Shown here: one piece after another, positions 54,691 through 63,483 of the stretch
Numbering within the stretch: position 1 is the stretch's first letter
Layout of the letters: every line of letters starts with the position of its first letter
From: Bacillus sp. B15-48
GTDB taxonomy: Bacteria; Bacillota; Bacilli; Bacillales; Cytobacillaceae
DNA length: 64,000 nucleotides
Assembly (NCBI RefSeq): GCF_016879755.1
Contig: NZ_WOFU01000002.1
Span: 1-64,000 of the forward strand
Direction of reading: 5' to 3'
Position numbers and translations under genes: made by a program
Notes under the pieces: model-generated
The model's input: the letters and a program-made list of their open reading frames with translations, nothing else
Told to the model about the DNA's origin: nothing
Databases searched by the model: none

Positions 54691-54924
54691 ATGGCTAATC
54701 AACAAAATAACAACAACAACAATAGCAATAAAAACAATCAGCAAAACAACAAAAGTATTTCAGAAGGAATTAAAAATACCGCAGGGGCTGCATTCCAAAC
54801 TGTTCATAGTGCATTAGAAACAACTGAAAATGCTGCAATGAACGCAGTAGACGCAACAACAAATATGGTTAATAATGTAACAGGGAATGAAAACAAAAAT
54901 AAACAAAATCGCAATCAGCAATAA
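54691..54924 (+). CDS. small Asn/Gln-rich protein
   Basis: A 77-aa protein starting MANQQ. The N-terminus is almost only Asn, Gln and Lys, then a helical mid-region (SISEGIKNTAGAAFQTVHSALETTENAAMNAV) and a tail with NENKNKQNRNQQ. The helical core resembles late-embryogenesis-abundant or small spore-type proteins; the function is unknown. AGGAGG lies 8 nt before the ATG at 54691; a GTG at 54682 is in frame but overlaps the ribosome binding site. Two hairpins follow the stop. Confidence 0.7.
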   Translation: MANQQNNNNNNSNKNNQQNNKSISEGIKNTAGAAFQTVHSALETTENAAMNAVDATTNMVNNVTGNENKNKQNRNQQ

Positions 54925-54938
54925 ACACAACTTCTAGA

Positions 54939-54964
54939 CAGTGGGGATTCCTCATTCCCCACTG
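54939..54964 (+). terminator. hairpin after the Asn-rich gene
   Basis: CAGTGGGGA / TTCCCCACTG stem with a 6-nt loop, 15 bp after the stop codon. Confidence 0.6.
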
Positions 54965-54972
54965 AGCACAAA

Positions 54973-55004
54973 AAAATCCCCAATCCAAACGGATTCGGGA
55001 TTTT
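54973..55004 (-). terminator. terminator of the YjcZ-like gene pair
   Basis: AAAATCCCGAATCC / GGATTGGGGATTTT stem with a T-run on the minus strand. Confidence 0.75.
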
Positions 55005-55048
55005 CACGGAAGGAGGATGGCCTCCACTCTTGCCTCTGCTAGATTTTC

Positions 55049-55186
55049 TTAAATCCAAGCTGCGCCAATGATGACTAGTAAGATAAATAACACGACAATT
55101 AGCGCAAATCCGCCACGAGCGCCAAACCTGCCGAAACCATAGCCACCATATCCAATACCATGACCACATCCATATCCAAAGCCCAT
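55049..55186 (-). CDS. YjcZ-family sporulation micropeptide, 45 aa
   Basis: Gly/Tyr-rich N-terminus (MGFGYGCGHGIGYGGYGF) and a hydrophobic C-terminal helix (FALIVVLFILLVIIGAAWI), the structure of YjcZ/SscA-type sporulation proteins that sit in spore membranes. AGGAGTG lies 7 nt before the ATG. The CDS is too short for most gene-length cutoffs. It is paired with the next micropeptide and shares its terminator. Confidence 0.85.
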   Translation of the reverse strand: MGFGYGCGHGIGYGGYGFGRFGARGGFALIVVLFILLVIIGAAWI

Positions 55187-55219
55187 TTTATCACTCCTAA
55201 CGTTTATCGTTCATTTATT

Positions 55220-55318
55220 TTAGTAACCAAAGCCGATGTAAGATGCTCCTACAATAATAAGGAGGATAAATAATACGACAATCAAGGCGAAGCCTCCTCC
55301 TGCGTATCCACCACTCAT
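55220..55318 (-). CDS. YjcZ-family sporulation micropeptide, 32 aa
   Basis: Short Gly-rich start (MSGGYAGGG) followed by FALIVVLFILLIIVGASYI and a GFGY tail. It is a clear paralogue of the 45-aa peptide downstream (identical core FALIVVLFILL). AAGGAGG lies 8 nt before the ATG. It may act in the spore envelope. Confidence 0.85.
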   Translation of the reverse strand: MSGGYAGGGFALIVVLFILLIIVGASYIGFGY

Positions 55319-55383
55319 TAACAACACCTCCTTATTCATTTGTTATTACTATATGGGTTTTCGTATTTTTGGAAATGGCAGAT

Positions 55384-55407
55384 GCCCATTTTTTTAAAAA
55401 AATGGGC
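55384..55407. other. perfect 24-bp palindrome
   Basis: GCCCATTTTTTT followed at once by its complement AAAAAAATGGGC. It has no loop and lies in the gap between the BmrA-like gene and the micropeptides; both strands end in a T/A run. It could be a bidirectional terminator or a protein-binding site. Confidence 0.55.
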
Positions 55408-55612
55408 TCAGTCTGACTAGCCTCTTAATAAGAAGCCTTTTTCAGGAAAAATAAATGTTAAATTGTTACAGTTATTAAATCATATGAAGGAGACATGGTA
55501 ACTGTTTAGGCGAACGTCGCTTTTATTTTAAAAATTTTCCAGTTGATTTCCTTAAATTAGAAACGACCTAAACTGCTGCTTTAAGTGACCTCGCGGTGTT
55601 CAATTCCTACGG

Positions 55613-57346
55613 TCATGCTAACTGCTGTTCGGCAAATTCCCGATATAAAGGGTGAGACTGGATTAATTGTTGATGCGTTCCCATTCCGGTGACTTTTCCT
55701 TTTTCAATAAAAATAATTTGATCGGCGTCGACAATCGTTGATAACCGGTGGGCAATGACAAATGTCGTTCGCCCTTCCATTAATCGTGATAAGGCTTGTT
55801 GAACGATGCTTTCTGATTGACTGTCCAAGCTGGCAGTTGCTTCATCCATCATTAACACTTTTGGATCACGTAAAAATGCACGTGCAATCGCAATTCTTTG
55901 CCTTTGACCGCCAGACAATTTTACCCCGCGTTCTCCTACCTCTGTATCTAAACCTTTGGCAAATGATCGAATAAATTGATCGGCATAGGCCATTTCAGCT
56001 ACCTCCCATAGACGCTGATCTGAAATCAACTCAGCATCTTTCAATCCATAGCAAAGATTTTCACGAATGGTTCCGGCCATCATTGCACTCTCTTGTGAAA
56101 CATAACCAATTTGGCTACGCCATGCAGCTAGCGATAATTGCGAAATTGGGGTATCACCAATCACGATTTTGCCAGACGTTGGTTCATAATAACGCTCTAA
56201 CAACCCAAACATCGTTGTTTTGCCGCCACCGCTAGGCCCTGCGAAGGCAATCATCTGACCGGGCTGTGCTTCAAAAGAGATTTTATCGAGAACAGGCTCA
56301 TCCTCGCTATAAGCAAAGGAGACATTGGAAACAACAATTGGTTTGTTCCCAATATCCATTTCAATCCCATTTTGACCATCTTCTGAAGGGAGAGCCAAAA
56401 TATCAATCATTCGTTCTGTTGCCCCTTTTGCTTTTTGTAGTTGAGTAAAAAACATGGCAAAAGAAGTAATTGGAAAAATAATTTGAAAAAGATAAAGTAA
56501 GAATGCAACGAGCGAACCGGTTGACATCGTTCCATTCGCCACCCTGACACCTCCGTAGCCGATGATAATGACAATCACAACCATGACGACAAAATACATA
56601 AACGGGCCAATTAACGCAAAGATACGGGACTCCTTTAATCCGAAAGACAATAAATTATGTATCCCATTTTTCCCCTTTGTTTCTTCAAATGCTTCGGCGG
56701 TAGAAGATTTCATTAAGCGAATCTCACTAATTGTTTGTTGAATATCTGCTGTAAATTTCGCTGTTTCATCTTGTAAGCCACGGGAGATTTTGGACATTTT
56801 CCGTCCTAGGGGAATCATAATCGCCATCGTGATTGGCACTGAAATTAACATTAATAACGTCATTTTCCAATCCATAATAAAGAGAATAATAACCGCCCCG
56901 AAAATGGAAATTAAACCAGTAATAAACCGTGGAAAATGCTGTGAAATTAAATCTTTAACAATTCCTGTATCGTTTACAACTCGACTCACTGATTCGCCGC
57001 TCTGATGTTTATCAAAATAACGAACGGGGAGACGAATCAATTTAAACCACATTTTCTCCCGCAAGCGAGCCACAATCTTTTGGCCAACTGCCGCTAGCAA
57101 ATAGGTGGAAACTCCATCAAGAACGGCTTGAAGAATGAATACACCACCGATGAGTATAATTAAGGTCATGCTAATTGTTGAAACAGTGAACCCATCAACC
57201 AATTCGCGTGTTAACAATGGAATTGAAAGGCCGACAATCGTTGTTACAACACTCGCAATTAATCCAATCGTTAATGCCCATTTAGGTATTTGAATCGATA
57301 AGATGAGTGAAAAAAACGGTTTTAAACTTCCTTGTTGTTTTTCCAT
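55613..57346 (-). CDS. bmrA: BmrA-like multidrug ABC exporter (half-transporter)
   Basis: A 577-aa ABC exporter half-molecule that works as a homodimer in the membrane. The TM domain spans about 20-310. The NBD has Walker A GPSGGGKTTMF (about 365-375), Q-loop YVSQESAMM, signature LSGGQRQRIAIARA and Walker B VLMMDEATASLDSQSES. The sequence tracks B. subtilis BmrA closely, including the C-terminal HAEQQLA-type end (FAEQQLA). It pumps cationic drugs. GGAGG lies 6 nt before the ATG. A leader sequence for control is not visible. Confidence 0.92.
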   Translation of the reverse strand: MEKQQGSLKPFFSLILSIQIPKWALTIGLIASVVTTIVGLSIPLLTRELVDGFTVSTISMTLIILIGGVFILQAVLDGVSTYLLAAVGQKIVARLREKMWFKLIRLPVRYFDKHQSGESVSRVVNDTGIVKDLISQHFPRFITGLISIFGAVIILFIMDWKMTLLMLISVPITMAIMIPLGRKMSKISRGLQDETAKFTADIQQTISEIRLMKSSTAEAFEETKGKNGIHNLLSFGLKESRIFALIGPFMYFVVMVVIVIIIGYGGVRVANGTMSTGSLVAFLLYLFQIIFPITSFAMFFTQLQKAKGATERMIDILALPSEDGQNGIEMDIGNKPIVVSNVSFAYSEDEPVLDKISFEAQPGQMIAFAGPSGGGKTTMFGLLERYYEPTSGKIVIGDTPISQLSLAAWRSQIGYVSQESAMMAGTIRENLCYGLKDAELISDQRLWEVAEMAYADQFIRSFAKGLDTEVGERGVKLSGGQRQRIAIARAFLRDPKVLMMDEATASLDSQSESIVQQALSRLMEGRTTFVIAHRLSTIVDADQIIFIEKGKVTGMGTHQQLIQSHPLYREFAEQQLA

Positions 57347-57602
57347 GTGATTCCTCCATAATGGACTAACTTTGCTTCCTTCCTATCTTACATCAATTGA
57401 ACGATGATTTCAGTTCGAAACACCCGGAAGTTCATTCACAAGCCCATTCATATGAGACTGTAAAAAATCCAGGAAGATTCACCACAAAAAGCCAGAATAA
57501 TGTTGAAATTTGTATAAAATTATAGACAAAATAGGTCTAATATAGTAAAATTATTTAAAATTAACAGAATATTTAGACTTAAAACTGAAAGTTGTGATCA
57601 GC

Positions 57603-58067
57603 ATGATAGAGACGTATATCGAATATCTTTCTTGGGCAATTGGCATGTTCTTATTTTTCTGTTTCGTTCCTAAATCAAAGATTCAGCAAGCAATCATAGG
57701 TATCCTTGTCATGCAATTGTTAACTTGGCCACTTGGACTAATTGTCGTTGAACTAAACTTAATCACCTATCCAGTCCGTTTCTTTGATGACGCAACGAAA
57801 GCAAGTTTTACTTTTGAATATTTTATCTTTCCAATTGTAAGCGGTTTATTTAATATTCATTATCCGAAGAATCAATCTGTTTGGAAAGTATTTATATACA
57901 CGAGCGTAATCGTCTCATTGTTAACGATTGGTGAAGTCCTTTTAGAGATATTTACAAATAATATTGAGTATGTGAATTGGCATTGGTACTGGAGTTGGCT
58001 ATCCATGTTTGCTGTATTACATCTCTCATATCGAATCTATCGCTTTGTTATTCTCTTGAGAGCCTAA
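57603..58067 (+). CDS. CBO0543-like membrane protein
   Basis: A 154-aa protein with about five TM segments (EYLSWAIGMFLFFCF, IGILVMQLLTWPLGLIVV, FIFPIVSGLFN, VSLLTIGEVLLEI, WYWSWLSMFAVLHL). Such small proteins are common, uncharacterised Bacillus membrane proteins grouped as CBO0543. The GTG at 57594 or ATG at 57603 both lack a strong Shine-Dalgarno. A strong terminator follows. Confidence 0.65.
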   Translation: MIETYIEYLSWAIGMFLFFCFVPKSKIQQAIIGILVMQLLTWPLGLIVVELNLITYPVRFFDDATKASFTFEYFIFPIVSGLFNIHYPKNQSVWKVFIYTSVIVSLLTIGEVLLEIFTNNIEYVNWHWYWSWLSMFAVLHLSYRIYRFVILLRA

Positions 58068-58125
58068 TCATTTTCACAGCGGTGCTAACGGTTTTGTTTC
58101 AATATCATGTTTTATCACTAATAGG

Positions 58126-58174
58126 AAAAAGTAAGCTCCATCCGGTTTCAAATTGGATGGAGCTTACTTTTTTT
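58126..58174 (+). terminator. strong terminator after the CBO0543-like gene
   Basis: AAAAAGTAAGCTCCATCC / GGATGGAGCTTACTTTTTTT stem with an 11-nt loop. Confidence 0.9.
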
Positions 58175-58279
58175 GCAAATCATTTTGTCGAATCAAGACA
58201 GATGTTTAAGAACATAATTTCAATAGGAATTTTTTTCGTATCCAGCGAATGTACTAAAGTAATTAAGGAGGTGAAAAAG

Positions 58280-58462
58280 ATGGAACATCATAACGATTCA
58301 TCTGGAAACTTTGAGACAGTGACCTATCAACTTGAGGATAATGTATACGAGGTCGTCATAACAAACCTTAAAAATAATATCTCAGTCAATGGCTCCGGAA
58401 CAACAGAGATTGAAGCATATAGCAACGCATTGCAAAGACTAGAGGAAGAAAAGGACAAATAA
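58280..58462 (+). CDS. small hypothetical protein, 60 aa
   Basis: MEHHNDSSGNFETVTYQLEDNVYEV and ALQRLEEEKDK, a compact beta-strand-plus-helix protein of unknown function. AAGGAGGTGAAAAAG directly precedes the ATG at 58280, which decides the start. An in-frame upstream reading from 57977 overlaps the previous gene and is a shadow. A terminator follows. Confidence 0.75.
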   Translation: MEHHNDSSGNFETVTYQLEDNVYEVVITNLKNNISVNGSGTTEIEAYSNALQRLEEEKDK

Positions 58463-58472
58463 CCTATGTCGT

Positions 58473-58530
58473 AAAAAGTGATAGGCTTGTACTCCTTTCA
58501 GAAGGATACAAGCCTATATGATACTTTTAT
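58473..58530 (+). terminator. terminator after the 60-aa gene
   Basis: AAAAGTGATAGGCTTGTA / ACAAGCCTATATGATACTTTT stem. Confidence 0.75.
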
Positions 58531-58665
58531 CATTTCTTAAACTAAGGCAAGCCCTCAGCGAAAGTTCAACTCCTCCAAATCCTCTTCACCTCCGCCCAAA
58601 CGATAGCATAGACTATTTTAACAATTATTAGGTTGCTATTCAGAATAATAGGAGGTTTTATATAT

Positions 58666-60096
58666 ATGGAATTAACTGCAGCCCATTGGATGTATTTAAT
58701 TGGAACCTGTATCATTATTGTAACGATGCTGCTGCGGCAAAATGTGGTAGTACCTTCGATTATCGTTACCTTTTTAGTAGGCTGGGTTTTCACTGGGTCC
58801 TTAACGGTCGGTTTGCAAACAATCTTTAATGCGAGTTTAATTGCCGCTGGAGAATTATTTAATATCTTCCTCATCATTACGATCATGACCGCGTTACTAC
58901 ACTCGTTAAAATCACTTGGAACAGATCAACAGATGATTACTCCGTTTCAACGTGTAATGAAAAATGGCCATATTTCCTTTTGGACTCTCATCTTCGTTAC
59001 GTATGCAATCTCCTTATTCTTTTGGCCAACCCCTGCTGTCCCTCTAGTTGGTGCCTTACTCATTCCCGTTGCGATTCGAGCTGGACTTCCACCAATAGGG
59101 GCAGCCATCGCGATTTCCTTAGCTGGTCAAGGGATGGCTCTATCCTCTGATTACATTATTCAAATTGCACCTACATTAACAGCGTCTGCTGCGGGCGTGG
59201 ATGTGAGTACCGTTGCTGACCGAGCATTCGTATTATCCATCATTACAGGGATCACTGCCATCCTGATCGCTTATCTATCATTAAGAAAATGGATTTTAAA
59301 ACCTTCCATTGATCATCTTATCGCTTGGGAGAAACTTGATCAATCCGCTGAACAAAAGAATGAAGCGAACGAAATGGTTGATACAAACAAAAGTAAATAC
59401 AGCTTACTCTTTGCCTTCCTTGTTCCCCTAACATTTCTTATCATTATTCTTTACATGTTTCTCGCGAAATTTTCCGGTATGAATGCATCAGTTGAGGGCG
59501 GAACTGGAGCGGCTTTAATTGGCGGTGCTTCAGCCCTGCTTTTAATTGCTGCGTCCATGGTTAAAAACTTTCGTTCGTCTTTGAATCAAGTGAGCGACAA
59601 CCTTATAAAAGGCTTCTTATTTGCTTTTAAAGCGATGGGGCCTGTTATTCCAATTGCTGGCTTTTTCTTTATTGGCAGCAGCGAATTGTCAGGTAAAATT
59701 TTAGGTATGAATGCAGAAGAATCCCCGTCCTTTTTATTTGACTTAGTTGTTTCTGGTCAGCAATTCATTCCTGAGAGCACATTTATCGCGGGGTTCGGGA
59801 TTCTTTTAATTGGAATGATTACTGGGTTGGATGGTTCCGGATTTTCCGGTTTGCCTCTAGTCGGATCTCTCTCCGGTGCTTTAGGTACTAGCGTTGGTGT
59901 CGATCCAGAAACATTATCGGCTATTGGTCAAATGGGCTCGATATGGGTCGGTGGTGGAACATTAATTGCTTGGTCCTCGCTCGTCGCAGTCGCGGGCTTC
60001 GCAAAAGTCCCTGTCATGGAGCTTGTCCGTAAAAGCTTCTTCCCAGTGATGATTGGCTTAATTTTATCAACTCTAATTGGGTTATGGCTCTTCTAA
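58666..60096 (+). CDS. polytopic membrane permease (ion-transporter superfamily-like)
   Basis: A 476-aa protein with about 11-12 TM segments in two halves, separated by a charged loop near 210-235 (EKLDQSAEQKNEANEMVDTNKS). Membrane re-entrant-like motifs are FFWPTPAVPLVGALLIPVAI, SLAGQGMALSSDYIIQIAP and GLDGSGFSGLPLVGSLSGA, and IPESTFIAGFG. This fits the organic-acid/ion transporter superfamily; substrate unknown. AGGAGG lies 10 nt before the ATG at 58666; an upstream in-frame start at 58633 is less likely. Confidence 0.75.
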   Translation: MELTAAHWMYLIGTCIIIVTMLLRQNVVVPSIIVTFLVGWVFTGSLTVGLQTIFNASLIAAGELFNIFLIITIMTALLHSLKSLGTDQQMITPFQRVMKNGHISFWTLIFVTYAISLFFWPTPAVPLVGALLIPVAIRAGLPPIGAAIAISLAGQGMALSSDYIIQIAPTLTASAAGVDVSTVADRAFVLSIITGITAILIAYLSLRKWILKPSIDHLIAWEKLDQSAEQKNEANEMVDTNKSKYSLLFAFLVPLTFLIIILYMFLAKFSGMNASVEGGTGAALIGGASALLLIAASMVKNFRSSLNQVSDNLIKGFLFAFKAMGPVIPIAGFFFIGSSELSGKILGMNAEESPSFLFDLVVSGQQFIPESTFIAGFGILLIGMITGLDGSGFSGLPLVGSLSGALGTSVGVDPETLSAIGQMGSIWVGGGTLIAWSSLVAVAGFAKVPVMELVRKSFFPVMIGLILSTLIGLWLF

Positions 60097-60134
60097 AAAT
60101 AGTAACTAACACAAAATTCTTATTTCAATAAATT

Positions 60135-60157
60135 TGCCCCCTTATATGAAAGGGGGC
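60135..60157 (+). terminator. hairpin after the permease gene
   Basis: GCCCCC / GGGGGC stem with a short loop. It has no T-run on the plus strand. It lies between the permease and the convergent trp operon. Confidence 0.5.
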
Positions 60158-60201
60158 TACATGTTTGGAAACCTGTAATGTTTGTCAAATAGCGCTCATC
60201 T

Positions 60202-60876
60202 TTATGCATCTCGACAGCTACTTACAAATTGGAAAATCTTATCTACATTCTTCTGACCAGGTTTTTCTTCCACACCTGTCAAAACATCGACTGCATAAGG
60301 ATGAACTTCACCAATGAGCCCTTTAATGTTTGTCGGTTTAAGCCCACCAGCCATGATAACAGGTAAGCTGCTTTGTTTTTGAATCATTTGAAAGGTGGAC
60401 AAGTTCACCAATACCCCTGTCCCGCCTGGCATTGATTCAGTATAAGTATCAACTAAAAGAGCAGAAATGCCCGTATTAGAGAGTGCCTCGACGGCCTGAG
60501 TCGGATCTTTAATCTCAAAATCACAATTTCCATCTTTATCGATTCGCAAAGCTTTTATCGTTTTGATGCCATCTTTCTGTAATTGATCGGCAATTTCACT
60601 AACTTCAGAAAGTTTTTCTTTATAATGCAATTGAACAACATTCGGACGTGTTTTCTCTACAACGCCCAATATTTTGTCAACGGAACCACCCGTTACGACA
60701 CAAGTACTAACAAATGGCGGTACGTTTTGAATTAATTTCCTCGCTTCTTCTACTGTTAAATTCCACGGAACAGAAGTTGGGTAATCAACGACAAAGCCAA
60801 CCATATGCACGCCTGCTTGAACACATGCCTTTACATCTTGATCGGTCATTAAGCCGCAGATTTTTACTCTTGTCAT
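60202..60876 (-). CDS. trpF: phosphoribosylanthranilate isomerase TrpF
   Basis: A 224-aa TIM-barrel isomerase, cytoplasmic, converting PRA to CdRP in tryptophan synthesis. VKICGLMTDQDVKACVQAGVHMVGFVVDYPTS contains the catalytic Cys at CG, VVQLHYKEKLSEV and MAGGLKPTNIKGLIGEVHPYAVDVLTGVEEKPG provide the general acid Asp and phosphate-binding loop. The ATG at 60876 overlaps the trpC stop as ATGA, giving translational coupling. It is the last gene of the operon. Confidence 0.93.
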   Translation of the reverse strand: MTRVKICGLMTDQDVKACVQAGVHMVGFVVDYPTSVPWNLTVEEARKLIQNVPPFVSTCVVTGGSVDKILGVVEKTRPNVVQLHYKEKLSEVSEIADQLQKDGIKTIKALRIDKDGNCDFEIKDPTQAVEALSNTGISALLVDTYTESMPGGTGVLVNLSTFQMIQKQSSLPVIMAGGLKPTNIKGLIGEVHPYAVDVLTGVEEKPGQKNVDKIFQFVSSCRDA

Positions 60877-61604
60877 CTTTTGTTTTGCCCCCAAGGAACA
60901 GTTAGCTCTTGATACATTGCGACCGGATCTTTTGCTTTTAAGATCGTTGTACCGACTAACACACCATGAGCACCAGCCGACGTTGCTCGGATCACATCAG
61001 CGGCAGAAGCGATTGAACTTTCACTCAACACAAATGTATTTTCCGGGACAAAATGTGCCAGTTTTTCCGTCGTATTGACATTCCCATCATCCATTTCCCA
61101 TACAAGAATGTTCCGGTTGTTAATCCCGAGAAATGTCAACTGTTCTTTTTTAATCGCTTGAATTTCTTCTTCATTATGAGTTTCGACTAACGGTTCTAAC
61201 CCAAGTGAATTCGCTTCATCAATCAGTTTATAAAGCTGATCCTTTTCTAAAATAGAAGAAATGAGCAGGACCGCGCTTGCTCCATACTCAACACTTTCCT
61301 GTAAATGCTCTTTTGTTTTAATAAAATCCTTGCGCAAAACAGGTACGTCGACAGCTTTAGCAATTTGCTGCAGCATTTCTAAAGAACCCCCGTAGTGTTC
61401 GGATTCAGTCACAACTGAAAGAACAGGGGCACCGGCGGCTGCTAAGCTTTTTGCCAAAACAACCGGGTCCCTCCCAACCATCAAATCACCTTCACCTGGT
61501 GATTTACACTTAATATCCGGAATAACCGGTGTCACTCCTGTTCGATACTTGTCCCATAAAAGGTTCGTACATTTTCTTGATTGAGAATTCTTGTTCATTT
61601 CCAT
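60873..61604 (-). CDS. trpC: indole-3-glycerol phosphate synthase TrpC (divergent)
   Basis: A 243-aa TIM-barrel enzyme, which is shorter than the usual 255-265 aa mainly at the N-terminus. Catalytic residues are mostly kept: Lys32 (IKCKSP), Lys92 (LRKDFI), Glu141 (LVETH), Asn162 and Arg164 (GINNRN), and Glu195/Ser196 (LSESS). The glutamate before the first lysine (E51 in Sulfolobus) appears as Asp30. The phosphate loops are recognisable. This divergence, with a trimmed N-terminus, sets it apart from typical Bacillus TrpC. It starts 1 nt after trpD and is read by GTGGTGAAATAAC. Confidence 0.85.
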   Translation of the reverse strand: MEMNKNSQSRKCTNLLWDKYRTGVTPVIPDIKCKSPGEGDLMVGRDPVVLAKSLAAAGAPVLSVVTESEHYGGSLEMLQQIAKAVDVPVLRKDFIKTKEHLQESVEYGASAVLLISSILEKDQLYKLIDEANSLGLEPLVETHNEEEIQAIKKEQLTFLGINNRNILVWEMDDGNVNTTEKLAHFVPENTFVLSESSIASAADVIRATSAGAHGVLVGTTILKAKDPVAMYQELTVPWGQNKR

Positions 61605-61605
61605 G

Positions 61606-62637
61606 TTATTTCACCACTTTTAAATCATTTGAAGCCGTAATCAATTCCTTTAGTTTCCGCTCGGCTGCGCCACTGTCAATAATATCATTGGCCAGTTCAA
61701 TTCCCTCCGCAAAAGAACTTGCCTTATCACCGATCATTAGAGCGCCTGCCGCATTGATAACAACGGCCTGACGTCGAGGTCCTTTGTCTTTTCCTGAGAA
61801 AACATTTCTAATCATATTGGCATTTTCTTCTGGCGTTCCCGTGGAAATTTCATCAAGCGTACAGCGGGACATCCCAAAATCTTCTGGTGCAATTTCATAA
61901 GTTGATATTTTACCATTCTTTAATTCATTTATTCTCGTTTTCCCTAAGAGAGAAATTTCATCCAAACCATCCAATCCATGAACAAATAATGCATGCTTAT
62001 AACCTAAAGATAAGGCAACTTGAGATACAGTATCCAACAACTCTGGTTTATAAACACCTAAAACATGCTTAGTCGCTCTTGCTGGATTAATTAGTGGCCC
62101 AATAATCGTATAAAAGATTGTCTTTATGCCCAAATCTTTTTCTGGAGGCAATACCTTGCCCATTACTGGATGGTATAGTGGTGCATATAGAAAGGACATC
62201 CCAATGTCTTCAATAAGCTTTTCAACAGCATCAGGCGTTAAATTAATTTCTACATTCAATGCTTCTAACACATCTGCACTTCCAGACAGACTTGAGATCG
62301 AACGACTGCCATGCTTTGCGATTGGAATCCCAGCAGCTGCTGCAACAAACGCAACAGAAGTGGAGATATTAAAAGTACTTAGTCCACCACCGGTACCACA
62401 AGTATCCATACATTCTTCATTAATGTTCGGACGGATTGGAACACAATGATCGCGCATCGCCTGAGCAATCGCCGAAATTTCCGTTAATGTCGGCCCCTTC
62501 ATTAATAATGCCACTTGAAAGCCAGCAATCTGTACTTCACTTAATTCATCATTATTGATGGCCACAATTAAACGATAGGCTTCTTCTGACGTTAAGTCTT
62601 TTCTTTCTGTTAATTTTTGCAAGACATCTTTAATCAT
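61606..62637 (-). CDS. trpD: anthranilate phosphoribosyltransferase TrpD
   Basis: A 343-aa enzyme, which transfers phosphoribosyl from PRPP to anthranilate. DTCGTGGGLSTFNISTSVAFVAAAAG is the PRPP signature loop, and AKHGSRSISSLSGSADVLEALNV is the anthranilate-binding motif. GGGAGAG lies 6 nt before the ATG at 62637; ATGs at 62643 and 62652 are closer to or overlap that site. It is the standalone type, not fused to trpG. Confidence 0.95.
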   Translation of the reverse strand: MIKDVLQKLTERKDLTSEEAYRLIVAINNDELSEVQIAGFQVALLMKGPTLTEISAIAQAMRDHCVPIRPNINEECMDTCGTGGGLSTFNISTSVAFVAAAAGIPIAKHGSRSISSLSGSADVLEALNVEINLTPDAVEKLIEDIGMSFLYAPLYHPVMGKVLPPEKDLGIKTIFYTIIGPLINPARATKHVLGVYKPELLDTVSQVALSLGYKHALFVHGLDGLDEISLLGKTRINELKNGKISTYEIAPEDFGMSRCTLDEISTGTPEENANMIRNVFSGKDKGPRRQAVVINAAGALMIGDKASSFAEGIELANDIIDSGAAERKLKELITASNDLKVVK

Positions 62638-62712
62638 CGTCATCTCTCCCATTGGCTATTTTTGTTCAATCATAATTTGACGTTGCTCCTTAAAAGAATG
62701 AACTTTTTTCCA

Positions 62713-63483
62713 TTAGCGAATTGCAGCGACCATCGATTGCACATACTCTCTCACATGTGGTACACAGTCTGAACCATATTGTCCAATGATTCTGACAATC
62801 GCACTTCCAACAATGACTCCATCAGAGAACTGCGCCATTTTTTCTGCCTGTTCAGGAGACGAAATGCCAAAGCCGATTGCGCACGGAATATCTTTCACTT
62901 CTTTGACGATTTTAATCATTTTTTCGACATCATTTCCAATTTCCCTACGGACACCAGTAACGCCCATTGATGATACACAATAAATGAACCCTTCTGCTTC
63001 ATTTGCAATCATGCGGATGCGGTCATTTGATGTTGGAGCAATCATAGAAATAAAGGTAACCCCATATTGTAAACAAAATGGAAGGAGTTCCTCTTTTTCT
63101 TCAAACGGCAGGTCTGGAACAATTAATGCTTGTACCCCCGCTTCTCGACAATTTTTCATGAACCTCTCCGCTCCATACGTAAAAACCGGATTAATATAAG
63201 TCATAAAAGCAATGGGAACATCACATGTTTGACGGATTCGCTTCACCATAGCAAAAATTTTATCCGTTGTTGTACCCGCAGCAAGTGCTCGATCATCAGC
63301 CTCCTGAATAACCGGACCTTCTGCAATTGGGTCGGAAAATGGAATTCCGAGCTCAACTAAATCTGCCCCGGCTTCCGCCATTTCAATAACCAATTGTTCG
63401 GTTATTTCTAATGAAGGATCACCAGCCGTTATAAATGGGATAAACGCCTTGCCATTTGAAAATACTTGTTGTAAGTTAGTCAT
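62713..63483 (-). CDS. trpA: tryptophan synthase alpha chain TrpA
   Basis: A 256-aa TIM barrel that cleaves indole-3-glycerol phosphate to indole for Trp[38 protein letters not shown] with catalytic Glu44, and GFGISSPEQ are present. The second catalytic Asp of E. coli TrpA (Asp60) is replaced by Glu55 here (IAEGP, not ADGP). That variant is seen in other Firmicutes. The ATG at 63483 overlaps the trpB stop by 8 nt and has AAAGGGG upstream. A 75-bp gap follows to trpD. Confidence 0.95.
   Translation of the reverse strand: MTNLQQVFSNGKAFIPFITAGDPSLEITEQLVIEMAEAGADLVELGIPFSDPIAEGPVIQEADDRALAAGTTTDKIFAMVKRIRQTCDVPIAFMTYINPVFTYGAERFMKNCREAGVQALIVPDLPFEEKEELLPFCLQYGVTFISMIAPTSNDRIRMIANEAEGFIYCVSSMGVTGVRREIGNDVEKMIKIVKEVKDIPCAIGFGISSPEQAEKMAQFSDGVIVGSAIVRIIGQYGSDCVPHVREYVQSMVAAIR

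Noticed and set aside
57977-58279. N-terminal extension of the 60-aa protein
   Set aside because: It overlaps the CBO0543-like gene and a strong terminator; the ATG at 58280 has an ideal ribosome binding site.
62786-63360. Plus-strand frames antisense to trpA
   Set aside because: They are shadows of a complete trpA with no start signals.
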